From positions 1 through 37,927 of the forward strand of contig JAZRTT010000027.1 in assembly GCA_045652125.1 (NCBI GenBank): a DNA stretch of 37,927 nucleotides, read 5' to 3'. The stretch comes from Avoscillospira sp045652125. GTDB lineage: Bacteria > Bacillota > Clostridia > Oscillospirales > Oscillospiraceae. The notes under the pieces were generated by a model that worked only from the letters and a program-made list of their open reading frames with translations, had not been told where the DNA came from and did not search any database. Shown here piece after piece: positions 1-8,139 of this stretch; the stretch's first letter is position 1; each line of letters starts with the position of its first letter. The translations under genes were made by a program, and so were the position numbers.

Positions 1-259
1 AGCTGCGGCCTGCGGCGAACATAGCAAAGGTGTTGACAAAGGGCTTGAAGCCGCAGGTAGCCATACCGGCAGCAACACCGGTCATGTTGGCTTCTGCGAT
101 GCCCATGTCGAAGAAACGCTCGGGATAGGCCTTCATAAAGCCGTTGGTCATGGTGGCGCCAGCCAGGTCGGCGTCAAAAACCACCAGATCGGGATACTTC
201 TCAGCCAGCTCTACCAGAGCCTTGCCGTACGCGGCGCGAGTTGCAATATTTTCACCCAT
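1..259 (-). CDS. Transketolase C-terminal subunit (partial; continues beyond the left edge)
   Basis: This is the N-terminal 86 codons of the pyrimidine-binding half of a two-piece transketolase, which moves two-carbon units between sugar phosphates in the non-oxidative pentose phosphate pathway. The product begins MGENIATRAAYGKAL and carries the family's FDADLAGAT and FFDMGIAEANM stretches; the Glu of GIAEANM corresponds to the conserved Glu that activates thiamine diphosphate. The ATG follows the stop of the N-terminal subunit gene after only three bases, so the two are translationally linked and should form one enzyme. The rest of the gene lies outside the window. The family call is very secure. 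Confidence 0.93.
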   Translation of the reverse strand, partial: MGENIATRAAYGKALVELAEKYPDLVVFDADLAGATMTNGFMKAYPERFFDMGIAEANMTGVAAGMATCGFKPFVNTFAMFAAGRS

Positions 260-262
260 GAT

Positions 263-1105
263 TTAACCCTCCAGTTCCTTGATCTTGGCTTCCAGCTCGG
301 CACGGGCCTGAGCCATCTGCTCATCGTTGGGGGCCTTGCCATGCCAGCCGGCGTTGTCTTCCATGAAGCTGACACCCTTGCCCTTGACGGTCTTGGCGAG
401 GATCATGGTGGGCTTGCCCTTGGTAGCGGCAGCTTCTGCGTAAGCAGCGGAGATGGCGTCAATGTCGTGGCCATCGACCTTGATCACGTGCCAGCCGAAG
501 GCTTCCAGCTTCTTGTCCAGGGGCTCGGAGGGCATGACGTCGCAGGTGCGGCCGTCGATCTGCAGACCGTTGACATCGATACAGGCGCACAGGTTATCCA
601 GATGATACTTGGCAGCGGACATAAAGGCTTCCCAAACCTGACCTTCGGCGATCTCGCCGTCACCCAGAATGGAGTAGACGCGGTAGTTCTTGTTGGCGAC
701 CTTACCGGCCAGAGCCATGCCCACAGCGGTAGAGATACCCTGACCCAGAGAGCCGGTGGACATATCCACGCCCTTGACGTGGTGCATTTCCACGTGGCCG
801 GACATATGGCCGTCAATGCGGCGGAACATCTTCAGGTCTTCCACAGGGAAGAAGCCCTTGAGAGCCAGCACAGGGTACAGAGCGGGAGAGCAGTGACCCT
901 TGGACATAACGAAGCGGTCACGGTCGTCCTTACGGGGATTGTTGACGTCTACGTTCATCACGTCGAAGTACAGAGTTGTCAGAACATCCAGACAGGACAA
1001 AGAGCCGCCGGGATGGCCGGAAGCTGCGCCGTGAACCATTTCCACGGCCAGCAGACGGGCCTTGGCAGCGTTCAGCGCAATCAGATTGCGTTTGGACTGA
1101 TCCAT
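263..1105 (-). CDS. Transketolase N-terminal (thiamine diphosphate-binding) subunit
   Basis: This 280-residue protein is the pyrophosphate-binding half of a split transketolase and should pair with the C-terminal subunit encoded just downstream. It has GHPGGS near residue 30, the substrate histidines in SKGHCSPALYP and the thiamine diphosphate/metal motif GDGEIAEGQ followed by DVNGLQ. A length near 280 residues is usual for the split form found in many Firmicutes and Archaea, whereas one-piece transketolases are about 660. A strong ribosome site (AAGGAAGG) precedes the ATG, and a promoter lies 50-80 bases upstream. The split architecture is seen directly; the pathway role is established for the family. 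Confidence 0.95.
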   Translation of the reverse strand: MDQSKRNLIALNAAKARLLAVEMVHGAASGHPGGSLSCLDVLTTLYFDVMNVDVNNPRKDDRDRFVMSKGHCSPALYPVLALKGFFPVEDLKMFRRIDGHMSGHVEMHHVKGVDMSTGSLGQGISTAVGMALAGKVANKNYRVYSILGDGEIAEGQVWEAFMSAAKYHLDNLCACIDVNGLQIDGRTCDVMPSEPLDKKLEAFGWHVIKVDGHDIDAISAAYAEAAATKGKPTMILAKTVKGKGVSFMEDNAGWHGKAPNDEQMAQARAELEAKIKELEG

Positions 1106-1157
1106 AAAATATCAATTCCTTCCTTTGTTTTGATTGTTTTCACTTATTCCACACTTT

Positions 1158-1186
1158 ATCATACAACATATATCGGTTTTTTTCCA
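1158..1186 (-). promoter_or_regulatory. Sigma-A-type promoter for the transketolase genes
   Basis: On the minus strand TGGAAA (1186-1181) and TATGAT (1163-1158) are separated by 17 bases, with the transketolase start about 50 bases downstream. I see no terminator between the upstream UPF0210 gene and this promoter, so read-through is also possible. Confidence 0.55.
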
Positions 1187-1204
1187 GTATGAATTTGTTG
1201 GATT

Positions 1205-2566
1205 TTAGTTTTTCAGGCTCTGCATGGGTGCCGGGATTCTGCCGCCCCGAGCCACAAAGGCTTCGGCGCTTTCGGGATGGACAGGCATGACGGGTGCTTC
1301 GCCCAGCAGACCGCCGAACTCCACCATATCGCCTACCTGCTTGCCCTCGGCAGGGATGATGCGCACGGCGGTGGTTTTGGAATTGACCATGCCGATGGCG
1401 GCTTCGTCTGCGATAATGGCAGAGATGGTGGAGGCGGGAGTATTGCCGGGAACGGCAATCATATCCAGTCCCACCGAGCAGACACAGGTCATGGCCTCCA
1501 GCTTATCCAGCGTCAGAACACCGGATCGGGCGGCAGCGATCATGCCCTCATCCTCAGATACGGGGATAAATGCACCGGACAGGCCGCCTACACTGGAGGA
1601 AGCCATAACGCCGCCCTTTTTTACTGCATCGTTGAGCAGCGCCAGAGCCGCGGTGGTGCCGTGGCAGCCGCAGACTTCCAGCCCCATGGCTTCCAGAATC
1701 CGAGCGACGCTGTCACCCACGGCGGGAGTGGGCGCCAAAGACAGATCCACCACACCAAAGGGAACATTCAGCCGCCGGGATGCCTCCTGCGCCACCAACT
1801 GCCCCATGCGGGTGATGCGGAACGCGGTCTTTTTGATGGTCTCTGCCACCACGTCCAAAGGCTGACCTTTGCACTCCTGCAGAGCGTGGTACACCACGCC
1901 GGGGCCGGAGACACCTACGTTGATGACCGTTTCCGGTTCGCCGACACCGTGGAAGGCACCTGCCATGAACGGATTATCCTCCACAGCGTTGCAGAAGATC
2001 ACCAGTTTGGCACAACCCATGCCGCCATTGTCGGCAGTCAGGGCAGCGGTGCGCTTGACCGTCTCTCCCATGAGCTTCACGGCATCCATATTGATGCCGG
2101 CCTTGGTGGAGCCCACATTGACGCTGGAACAGACCACATCGGTGGTGGCCAGCGCTTCGGGAATAGCGGCGATGAGCCGCCGGTCTCCGGAGGTCATACC
2201 TTTTTGCACCAAAGCGGAAAAACCGCCGATAAAGTTGACACCGCATTCTTTTGCGGCTCGGTCCATAGCCACGGCAAAGGGGACGAAGTCCTCTGTCCGG
2301 GATGCTCCGGCTACCAGCGCCATAGGCGTTACGGAGATCCGCTTGTTGATGATGGGGATGCCCAGTTCCTTTTCGATCCGCTGTCCGGTGGAGACCAGAT
2401 TTTGGGCACTGCGGCAGATTTTGTCATAGATTTTTTCACAGGCAGCCTTGGGCTCCGGGTCAGCGCAGTCCAGCAGGCTGATGCCCATGGTGACGGTGCG
2501 GATATCCAAATGCTGGTTGGAAATCATATCCACCGTCTGCATAATATCATGATGAGAAATCAGCAT
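1205..2566 (-). CDS. UPF0210 (PFL/DUF711) family protein
   Basis: This 453-residue soluble protein of unknown function matches the UPF0210/DUF711 family throughout. It opens with a helix that includes MLISHHDIMQT and then has family blocks such as NKRISVTPM, GFSALVQKG, SSVNVGSTKAGINMD, NVGVSGPGV and SSSVGGLSGAFIPVSED. Family members form large alpha/beta folds, but no accepted reaction is known to me. The ATG has GGAGG seven bases upstream. It starts 15 bases after the ACT-domain gene, and this pairing with UPF0237 is conserved in many Firmicutes. Its position behind glyS suggests, but does not show, a link to glycine or amino-acid sensing. Confidence 0.92.
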   Translation of the reverse strand: MLISHHDIMQTVDMISNQHLDIRTVTMGISLLDCADPEPKAACEKIYDKICRSAQNLVSTGQRIEKELGIPIINKRISVTPMALVAGASRTEDFVPFAVAMDRAAKECGVNFIGGFSALVQKGMTSGDRRLIAAIPEALATTDVVCSSVNVGSTKAGINMDAVKLMGETVKRTAALTADNGGMGCAKLVIFCNAVEDNPFMAGAFHGVGEPETVINVGVSGPGVVYHALQECKGQPLDVVAETIKKTAFRITRMGQLVAQEASRRLNVPFGVVDLSLAPTPAVGDSVARILEAMGLEVCGCHGTTAALALLNDAVKKGGVMASSSVGGLSGAFIPVSEDEGMIAAARSGVLTLDKLEAMTCVCSVGLDMIAVPGNTPASTISAIIADEAAIGMVNSKTTAVRIIPAEGKQVGDMVEFGGLLGEAPVMPVHPESAEAFVARGGRIPAPMQSLKN

Positions 2567-2581
2567 ACGCGGCCTCCGGGA

Positions 2582-2851
2582 TCAAATCCTGTGCATAGCG
2601 TGGAAAATATCTTCCCGCTGGATGCGGATGGTCAGACCGGTGGCGGCCTCTTTTTCTTTCAGCGCATCGCTGATCTCATCAAAGGTCATGGAGGATTTTT
2701 CTGTATCCACCAGCATGATCATGGTAAAAAAATCACGCATAACGGTCTGGCTGATGTCTACGATGTTGATCTGCATCCCGGCCAGCATGGTGCAGATCTC
2801 ACCAATGATGCCCACTCGGTCCAGACCGACTACGGTTACGATAGCTTTCAT
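2582..2851 (-). CDS. ACT domain-containing protein, UPF0237 family
   Basis: This 89-residue protein is a single ACT domain. It begins MKAIVTVVGLDRVGIIGEI, and its D-R-V-G-I turn is the usual ligand-binding corner of ACT domains. ACT domains commonly dimerise and bind small amino acids; the ligand here is unknown. It is encoded between glyS (12 bases away) and the UPF0210 gene (15 bases away), all on one strand, so the three are probably cotranscribed. A strong AAGGAGGG ribosome site supports the start. I infer that it is a regulatory partner of the UPF0210 protein. Confidence 0.92.
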   Translation of the reverse strand: MKAIVTVVGLDRVGIIGEICTMLAGMQINIVDISQTVMRDFFTMIMLVDTEKSSMTFDEISDALKEKEAATGLTIRIQREDIFHAMHRI

Positions 2852-2863
2852 GGAAAGCCCTCC

Positions 2864-4297
2864 TTAATAGGCCAGTTTGTCGGTCAGCCATTGTTTCAGT
2901 TCGCTGATGGGTACACGAACCTGCTCCATAGTATCCCGGTCGCGGATGGTGACGGCATTGTCGGCAGGAGAGTTTTCGTCGCCCACAGTCTGGAAGTCCA
3001 CGGTGATGCAGTAAGGCGTGCCGATCTCATCTTCCCGGCGATACCGCTTGCCGATGGAGCCGGCCTCGTCGTAATCCACCATGAAATCCTTCTGAAGCAT
3101 ATGATAGATCTCGGTGGCCTTGGGGCCCAGCTTCTTACTCAGAGGCAGGACGGCGGCCTTGAAGGGTGCCAGAGCAGGATGGAAGTGCATGACCACACGG
3201 ATGTCGTCTGCACCGTTTTTGTCCTGTCCCACCACTTCTTCGTCGTAGGCTTCCACCAGGAAGGCCAGCGTCACGCGGTCTGCACCCAGAGAGGGCTCCA
3301 CCACATAAGGGATATAATGCTCATTCTTTTCCTGATCGAAATAGGTCATGTCTACGCCGGAGGTCTTTTGATGCTGGCTCAGGTCATAGTCGGTGCGGTC
3401 TGCCACGCCCCACAGCTCGCCCCAGCCGAAGGGGAAGAGGAATTCAAAGTCCGTGGTGGCCTTGGAATAGAAGCACAGCTCCTCGGGATCGTGGTCACGC
3501 AGGCGCAGGTTCTCGTCCTTGATGTTCAGGCCCAGGAGCCAGTCGTGGCAGTAGGTGCGCCAGTACTGGAACCACTCCAGATCCGTACCGGGCTTGCAGA
3601 AGAACTCCAGTTCCATCTGCTCGAACTCACGGGTGCGGAAGGTGAAGTTGCCGGGGGTGATCTCATTGCGGAAGCTCTTGCCGATCTGACAGACGCCGAA
3701 GGGGAGCTTTCTGCGGGTGGTGCGCTGAATGTTGTTGAAGTTGACAAAGATACCCTGTGCCGTTTCAGGCCGCAGGTAGACGGTGTTTTTGGCATCCTCG
3801 GTGACGCCCTGAAAGGTCTTGAACATCAGATTGAACTGACGAATGTCGGTAAAGTTATGCTTGCCGCAGGTAGGGCAGGGAATCTGATTGTCCGCAATGA
3901 ATTTGGACATCTCCTCCTGAGAAAAAGCATCGATGGGCTTGTTTAGCTCCTTGCCGGTCTCGGCACAGAAATCCTCAATGAGCTTGTCGGCACGGAAGCG
4001 CTCTTTGCACTCCTTGCAGTCCATGAGGGGATCGGCAAAGCCGCCCAGATGACCGGAAGCGACCCATGTTTGGGGATTCATCAAAATGGCGGAATCCTGA
4101 CCCACATTATAGGGGTTTTCCTGAACGAATTTCTTCCACCATGCTTTTTTTACATTGTTTTTCAGCTCCACACCCAACGGGCCGTAATCCCATGTGTTTG
4201 CAAGACCGCCATAGATCTCGGAGCCGGAAAAGACAAAACCGCGACCCTTACACAGGGCAACGATCTTTTCCATGGTTTTTTCACTGTTTTTCATCAT
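2864..4297 (-). CDS. glyS: Glycyl-tRNA synthetase, single-chain dimeric type
   Basis: This class II synthetase of 477 residues charges tRNA-Gly with glycine in the cytoplasm. It is the homodimeric (eukaryote/archaea/Gram-positive) type, not the alpha2-beta2 GlyQ/GlyS type. Visible features are GRGFVFSGSEIYGG near the N-terminus, the zinc-type CPTCGKHNF segment, the class II motif 2 region (RNEITPGNFTFRTREFEQ) and a C-terminal anticodon-binding domain that includes VVMHFHPALAP. The frame stays open upstream to 4360, but the promoter -10 box at 4366-4371 puts the transcript start near 4359. GGAGG sits before the ATG at 4297, with a second ATG directly after it. It heads an operon with the ACT and UPF0210 genes. 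Confidence 0.95.
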   Translation of the reverse strand: MMKNSEKTMEKIVALCKGRGFVFSGSEIYGGLANTWDYGPLGVELKNNVKKAWWKKFVQENPYNVGQDSAILMNPQTWVASGHLGGFADPLMDCKECKERFRADKLIEDFCAETGKELNKPIDAFSQEEMSKFIADNQIPCPTCGKHNFTDIRQFNLMFKTFQGVTEDAKNTVYLRPETAQGIFVNFNNIQRTTRRKLPFGVCQIGKSFRNEITPGNFTFRTREFEQMELEFFCKPGTDLEWFQYWRTYCHDWLLGLNIKDENLRLRDHDPEELCFYSKATTDFEFLFPFGWGELWGVADRTDYDLSQHQKTSGVDMTYFDQEKNEHYIPYVVEPSLGADRVTLAFLVEAYDEEVVGQDKNGADDIRVVMHFHPALAPFKAAVLPLSKKLGPKATEIYHMLQKDFMVDYDEAGSIGKRYRREDEIGTPYCITVDFQTVGDENSPADNAVTIRDRDTMEQVRVPISELKQWLTDKLAY

Positions 4298-4320
4298 AAT
4301 ACGTATCCTCCCAAGATTGA

Positions 4321-4337
4321 CCCCGCTGGCTGCGGGG
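4321..4337 (-). promoter_or_regulatory. Small hairpin in the glyS leader
   Basis: A six-base G+C stem (CCCCGC/GCGGGG) with a five-base loop lies in the roughly 60-nt glyS leader, about 10 bases before the ribosome site. It has no U-run. I find no T-box signature, so its role in regulation is unproven. Confidence 0.35.
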
Positions 4338-4365
4338 CCTCGATTTCGGATTCTATCCACGGTTC

Positions 4366-4393
4366 ATTATAAGGCAAACCGCTTCAATGTCAA
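4366..4393 (-). promoter_or_regulatory. Near-consensus promoter of the glyS operon
   Basis: TTGACA (4393-4388) and TATAAT (4371-4366) match the sigma-A consensus exactly and are spaced by 16 bases on the minus strand. This predicts strong constitutive expression and fixes the glyS start downstream at 4297. Confidence 0.85.
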
Positions 4394-4441
4394 GAAATTC
4401 CGGATATTCCGGAAAGATTTCGCTGCTTTTTCCCGGATGCT

Positions 4442-4469
4442 TTTGTTTTTGAGGAAACTGTGGTATAAT
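4442..4469 (+). promoter_or_regulatory. Promoter of the DUF3810 gene
   Basis: A perfect TATAAT (4464-4469) lies 45 bases before the start codon, with a weak TTTGTT -35 (4442-4447) at 16-base spacing. It diverges from the glyS promoter. A six-base stem (CGGGCT/AGCCCG) lies between it and the ribosome site. Confidence 0.55.
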
Positions 4470-4514
4470 AAGCCAAAAGCTTCGGGCTGCATGAAGCCCG
4501 GAAAGGACATTCTT

Positions 4515-5576
4515 ATGAGAACCATCAGCCGATTGATTTTGGCAGCGGTGATTTTGTTTCTCGCTGCTGCTTTGGGGGCTGCCGCCTATTATCTCCCCAG
4601 TCTGTTTTTCTCCTTTTACACCGGGTTTTCCCGAAATGCGGCAGCGTTCCTTTCCGGCATTTCCGGACCGTTCCCTTTTGCACTGTGGCAGGTGCTGCTG
4701 GTATTGCTGGTCCTGCTGCTCCTGTATGGTCTGGTGCGGAGTTTTGTAAAAAAGCGGGGGCTTCTGTGTTGGCTGGCCGGGGTCGTTGTGGGGGGCAGCC
4801 TGCTGGTCTTTCTCTTTGTGGGGCTGTGGGGCGCAAATCATTTTGCCCTGCCCATCCCACAGCGGATAGGACTGCCGGTGACAGCGTATTCCAAAGAGCA
4901 GCTGCTCTCTGCCACCCAATATATGGCGGGGCAGGCCAGTCAGTGGGCCGACTGGGTGGATCGGGATGAAAATGGGGATATGGCTGTAAATTTCAGCCGT
5001 CTGGCAGACGAAGCCGAAGAAGGCTTTGAGCACCTGGAGGAAGAAAACGATTTTTTTGAGCTGGATGACCCGGTGGTCAAGCCCCTGATCGGCGGGGAGC
5101 TGTTCAGCTATCTGGGCGTTACGGGGATCTATATCCCCTATACGGGCGAAAGCTGTGTCAATCCCAACACCTATCATGTCTCTATCCCCTTTACCATGTG
5201 TCATGAGCTGTCTCACAGCCTCACGGTGGCACCGGAGGACGAAGCCAATTTCTGTGCATTTCTGGCCTGCCTCAACAACGACGATCCGGCCTTCCGGTAC
5301 TCCGGCTGGTACTCTGCCTTTGTCTATACCTACAACGCCCTGCAAAAGGCAGATCCTCAGGCCGCCCAACAGGTCTGGGAAGGACTCTCCCAGTCTTTGC
5401 GAAGAGACTGCAGTCAGGCTGCCGCACATTATGACAAATACGAAGGGGAAGTACAGGACGCGGCTCAAAAAATCAACGATGTCTACCTCAAAGCCTTTCA
5501 GGAGGAAAGCGGCATTCAATCCTACGGAGAAGTGACGGATTTGCTCATCGCATGGTATCTTGCCTATTGCAGCTAA
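4515..5576 (+). CDS. DUF3810 family membrane protein, metallopeptidase-like
   Basis: This 353-residue protein has three predicted membrane helices (about residues 5-27, 57-76 and 85-105) followed by an outer domain of about 245 residues. The outer domain holds a zincin-type HELSH motif at 230-234 and DEANF at 242-246, which together resemble the HExxH plus downstream Glu arrangement of zinc peptidases. This pattern is characteristic of DUF3810, a family with no proven substrate that I know of. The ATG at 4515 has AAAGGA seven bases upstream; the frame is open further up, but without a ribosome site. It is a single gene ending at a strong terminator shared with the converging VanW gene. Protease activity is inferred from the motif. 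Confidence 0.85.
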   Translation: MRTISRLILAAVILFLAAALGAAAYYLPSLFFSFYTGFSRNAAAFLSGISGPFPFALWQVLLVLLVLLLLYGLVRSFVKKRGLLCWLAGVVVGGSLLVFLFVGLWGANHFALPIPQRIGLPVTAYSKEQLLSATQYMAGQASQWADWVDRDENGDMAVNFSRLADEAEEGFEHLEEENDFFELDDPVVKPLIGGELFSYLGVTGIYIPYTGESCVNPNTYHVSIPFTMCHELSHSLTVAPEDEANFCAFLACLNNDDPAFRYSGWYSAFVYTYNALQKADPQAAQQVWEGLSQSLRRDCSQAAAHYDKYEGEVQDAAQKINDVYLKAFQEESGIQSYGEVTDLLIAWYLAYCS

Positions 5577-5580
5577 AAGC

Positions 5581-5624
5581 AAAACCCCCGGACAAACGCA
5601 TCTGCATTTGTCCGGGGGTTTTTT
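5581..5624. terminator. Bidirectional terminator between the DUF3810 and VanW genes
   Basis: A perfect 12-base stem (5585-5596 with 5607-5618) and a 10-base loop are flanked by A4 on the left and T6 on the right. It can therefore terminate both converging genes. Confidence 0.9.
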
Positions 5625-7436
5625 CTAGTTCCATGGGTTTAGAGGGTCATCAACATTCTCCCACTCGGGCGGAAGAAGATCATCCTGTTCCCAATCCACA
5701 TCCGGGTTCAGAGGATCGTCGGGAACCGGCAGATCGGGGTTCTCCGAGGGGCCGACAATAAACACATGATCCCGCCGCTCATAGGTGCTGTAAGCTTCCA
5801 CACCGCTGGACAGCTTGCTGCCGTCCGGTCCGTAAACGGTTTTATAGGTAACGACCTTATATCCCGTATAGGGGATGGCTTTCTCCTCGCGGAAGCCTAT
5901 GGGCTTCGTCTCATCCAGTTCTTCCACTTCCTCCCACGGGTCGGTAAACAGAACGGAATAGGACATTTCTACTTTCTTTTCCAGAGGCTTTTCTCCCCAG
6001 AAGGTGATATTGCAGGTGTCTCCATCCAGATTGGCCTGAATTTTGATGGGATAGTCCAGTGTGTTTTTGAATTTATAATCCAGACTTCCCCAGTAGATGG
6101 TGGCATCCATGCCCATGGGGACATAGGTGACGTTGAACATGTGTTCCGTCCGCTCTACCTGCTCCAGATCCATGTGCAGGGTCACATAGTACATGGTGGA
6201 GGCGACTTGACAAACACCGCCGCCCAGTTCCGGCAGGGACTCACCGCCGGAATAAACGGTGGCAGGGAGGTAGCCCTTTTCCGCTGTCCGCTCACCCACG
6301 GTCTCATTGAAGGAGAATACCTCTCCGGGCATCAGCACCGTACCGTTGATGGCTTTGCAGGCCAAACGCAGATTGTTGGTGCGGTTTTCGTTGACCACAT
6401 AAGCGGTGGATTTTGAGAAAAGCTCAACGCCGAAATACTGTTTTTCCAATTCCTGTTTGGTGACTTTTGGCTCCATATCTTTCAATGGAATGACGATTTG
6501 GCTGCCCGGTTCGGCTGCGGCTAACTGCAGGGCGACTTCCGCCGGATCAAACCCAAAGCCCGCTGCCTCTTCGGAGATATTGCCGGTTTCCTCGTCAAAA
6601 ACGGCATCCACCGGTGCCGTGCAGTATTTTTCATAATAGGGGGTCAGATCCACCGGCTCGCAGGGCACTTCTTCATAATCCCAATGCAGGTCGGAGAAAT
6701 CGTCATTGGCAAAGGCCTCATATACAGCCTGATACAGACCGTCGGCGTTCAGCGCCCGGTCGGGGCTGCCGGTCACTACGGAAATGGTCTTGGTTCTGGG
6801 GTTAAAGTCCACCTGTGCATCGGAGGGCTCCAAAGCAGCTTCTTCCGCCACCTGATCGATGACAGCCCGAATATAGGCTGTGTCCAGCGTGTCAATGGGC
6901 TGCAGATCCACGTCTTTGCGCTGTTTGGCCGCCATCCAGTAGTTGGTTACGGCCAGAAATGGATTACCCTTTCGGCCGCAGGAAAGAGCTGCGGATACGG
7001 CCTGCTCTGTGTTCAGGGCACCGCGGGTCTGCTCCGGGTAGAATGACAACGTTTGATCCTGCAGCTTTACGTGCAAAACAGCGGCGGAGTAAGCGTTTGT
7101 TACAGCCTCATCCACAGCGGCTGTGGCGGCGGCCCGATCCATGCCGCCTACGGGAATCCCTGCCACATAGACATTGGGATAGATGGTATCGCCGCCTTTG
7201 AGCACCATGCCCCAAATAAACATGGCAGTCAGGATCACCAGTACGGCGGCACCGGCAGCAACAGCAGCCATTAAGCCCCGTTTGGAACCGGCAGCCTGCT
7301 CCGGTTCGGGGGACGGTGAAGCGGCGGACTCTGCCTGAGGCGGAATGGGAATCTGTATCGTAACATCCTCGCAGGACAAACGGGGATTCGATTCCTGAGA
7401 ATCGACCCGGGGTTGTTCAAATTTCCCTTTTTTGAT
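5625..7436 (-). CDS. VanW family cell-wall protein with G5-like tail; start codon unusual
   Basis: The product is about 603 residues. It has a Pro/Glu-rich cytoplasmic tail, one membrane helix (about 55-78), two stretches like peptidoglycan-binding type 4 domains (84-330), a VanW domain (about 341-481, with GEVFSFNETVGERT and GGGVCQVASTMY) and a G5-like segment (510-562). It ends in an acidic Pro-rich tail. It is anchored and probably acts outside at the peptidoglycan; the VanW reaction is unknown. The start is puzzling. AGGAG sits eight bases before an ATC at 7436, and no in-frame ATG lies between the promoter and the tail. The alternatives are GTG at 7466 (poor ribosome site), ATG at 7458 with a one-base frame change in the T6 run, or ATG at 7271, which would lose the tail. 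The family call is secure; the 5' end is not. Confidence 0.85.
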   Translation of the reverse strand: MKKGKFEQPRVDSQESNPRLSCEDVTIQIPIPPQAESAASPSPEPEQAAGSKRGLMAAVAAGAAVLVILTAMFIWGMVLKGGDTIYPNVYVAGIPVGGMDRAAATAAVDEAVTNAYSAAVLHVKLQDQTLSFYPEQTRGALNTEQAVSAALSCGRKGNPFLAVTNYWMAAKQRKDVDLQPIDTLDTAYIRAVIDQVAEEAALEPSDAQVDFNPRTKTISVVTGSPDRALNADGLYQAVYEAFANDDFSDLHWDYEEVPCEPVDLTPYYEKYCTAPVDAVFDEETGNISEEAAGFGFDPAEVALQLAAAEPGSQIVIPLKDMEPKVTKQELEKQYFGVELFSKSTAYVVNENRTNNLRLACKAINGTVLMPGEVFSFNETVGERTAEKGYLPATVYSGGESLPELGGGVCQVASTMYYVTLHMDLEQVERTEHMFNVTYVPMGMDATIYWGSLDYKFKNTLDYPIKIQANLDGDTCNITFWGEKPLEKKVEMSYSVLFTDPWEEVEELDETKPIGFREEKAIPYTGYKVVTYKTVYGPDGSKLSSGVEAYSTYERRDHVFIVGPSENPDLPVPDDPLNPDVDWEQDDLLPPEWENVDDPLNPWN

Positions 7437-7490
7437 AGCGATCGCTCCTATCTGACATGGGGACACAGCCCCAAAACAATCATTTTTATC

Positions 7491-7519
7491 ATTATATATA
7501 ATTTTTCGACAGTTTTCAA
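7491..7519 (-). promoter_or_regulatory. Promoter of the VanW gene
   Basis: TTGAAA (7519-7514) and TATAAT (7496-7491) are 17 bases apart on the minus strand, predicting a transcript start near 7484. This excludes the in-frame ATG at 7541 as the start codon. Confidence 0.75.
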
Positions 7520-7600
7520 CCACAAACCCCAACCAAATCATGACAATCTTTCATCCGGCATCGGAACATACGGAAAAAAGGTGCAAAACCGTCAAAACTG

Positions 7601-7609
7601 TGCTATAAT
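7601..7609 (+). promoter_or_regulatory. Extended -10 promoter for rimM-trmD
   Basis: TGCTATAAT is an extended -10 element located 33 bases before the rimM start. No good -35 hexamer is visible, as is common for this promoter class. It diverges from the VanW promoter. Confidence 0.6.
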
Positions 7610-7641
7610 CATTTTAATTATAGAATGAGGAGTTTGTACCC

Positions 7642-8139
7642 ATGAGAGAAAACCTGCTTCCTACCGGTCGGATCGTCAACACCCATGGGCTCAGGGGCCA
7701 TGTGAAGGTCATGCCGTGGGCGGATGATCCCGGCGATCTGCTGAACTTTGACCGTTTTTTCATTGATGGCAGAGAATATGCCGTGGAATATGCCGCACAG
7801 CAGAAAACCATGATTCTGCTGAAACTGAAAGGCATCGATTCCATCGAGGCTGCAGCCGGACTGCGGAACAAGGAACTTTCCATCAGCCGGGATGATGTGG
7901 AGTTGGAAGCCGGCGTGGCGTTTATTGCAGATCTCATCGGTCTGCCGGTGCTTTCCGAAGGAAAGGAGATCGGTAAAATCGTGGAGGTCCTCACCCCACC
8001 GGGCAACGATGTTTATGTGGTAAAAGGAGAACATGAATATCTGATTCCCGCCGTGAAGGAATTTGTGGAAGAACTGAATCCGGAGCAGGGATTTGTAACG
8101 GTTCACCTGATTGAAGGGATGCAGACCGATGCGGATTGA
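7642..8139 (+). CDS. rimM: Ribosome maturation factor RimM
   Basis: This 165-residue protein assists late maturation of the 30S subunit head by binding S19 and nearby 16S rRNA. It opens with the RimM N-terminal barrel (TGRIVNTHGLRGHVKV) and ends with a PRC-barrel domain (about 90-165) that includes the NDVYVV and YLIPAV segments. Length and order match the family. The ATG follows GAGGAG by nine bases. Its last 11 bases overlap trmD, so the two are translationally coupled. In many bacteria this pair sits between rpsP and rplS; neither ribosomal gene is present here, so the cluster is reduced. Confidence 0.96.
   Translation: MRENLLPTGRIVNTHGLRGHVKVMPWADDPGDLLNFDRFFIDGREYAVEYAAQQKTMILLKLKGIDSIEAAAGLRNKELSISRDDVELEAGVAFIADLIGLPVLSEGKEIGKIVEVLTPPGNDVYVVKGEHEYLIPAVKEFVEELNPEQGFVTVHLIEGMQTDAD

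Noticed and set aside
1277..3946. A very long open frame on the plus strand opposite the UPF0210, ACT and glyS genes
   Set aside because: It crosses three well-supported genes of known families, has no ribosome site or family resemblance, and is His/Gly-rich in the way expected of an antisense shadow.
4298..4360. An N-terminal extension of GlyS starting at 4360
   Set aside because: The promoter -10 box sits at 4366-4371, so transcription begins about at that codon; the good ribosome site is before 4297.
4298..4400. A T-box riboswitch before glyS
   Set aside because: Common for clostridial tRNA synthetase genes, but there is no TGGTACCGCG-like T-box sequence, the leader is only about 60 nt, and there is no leader terminator.
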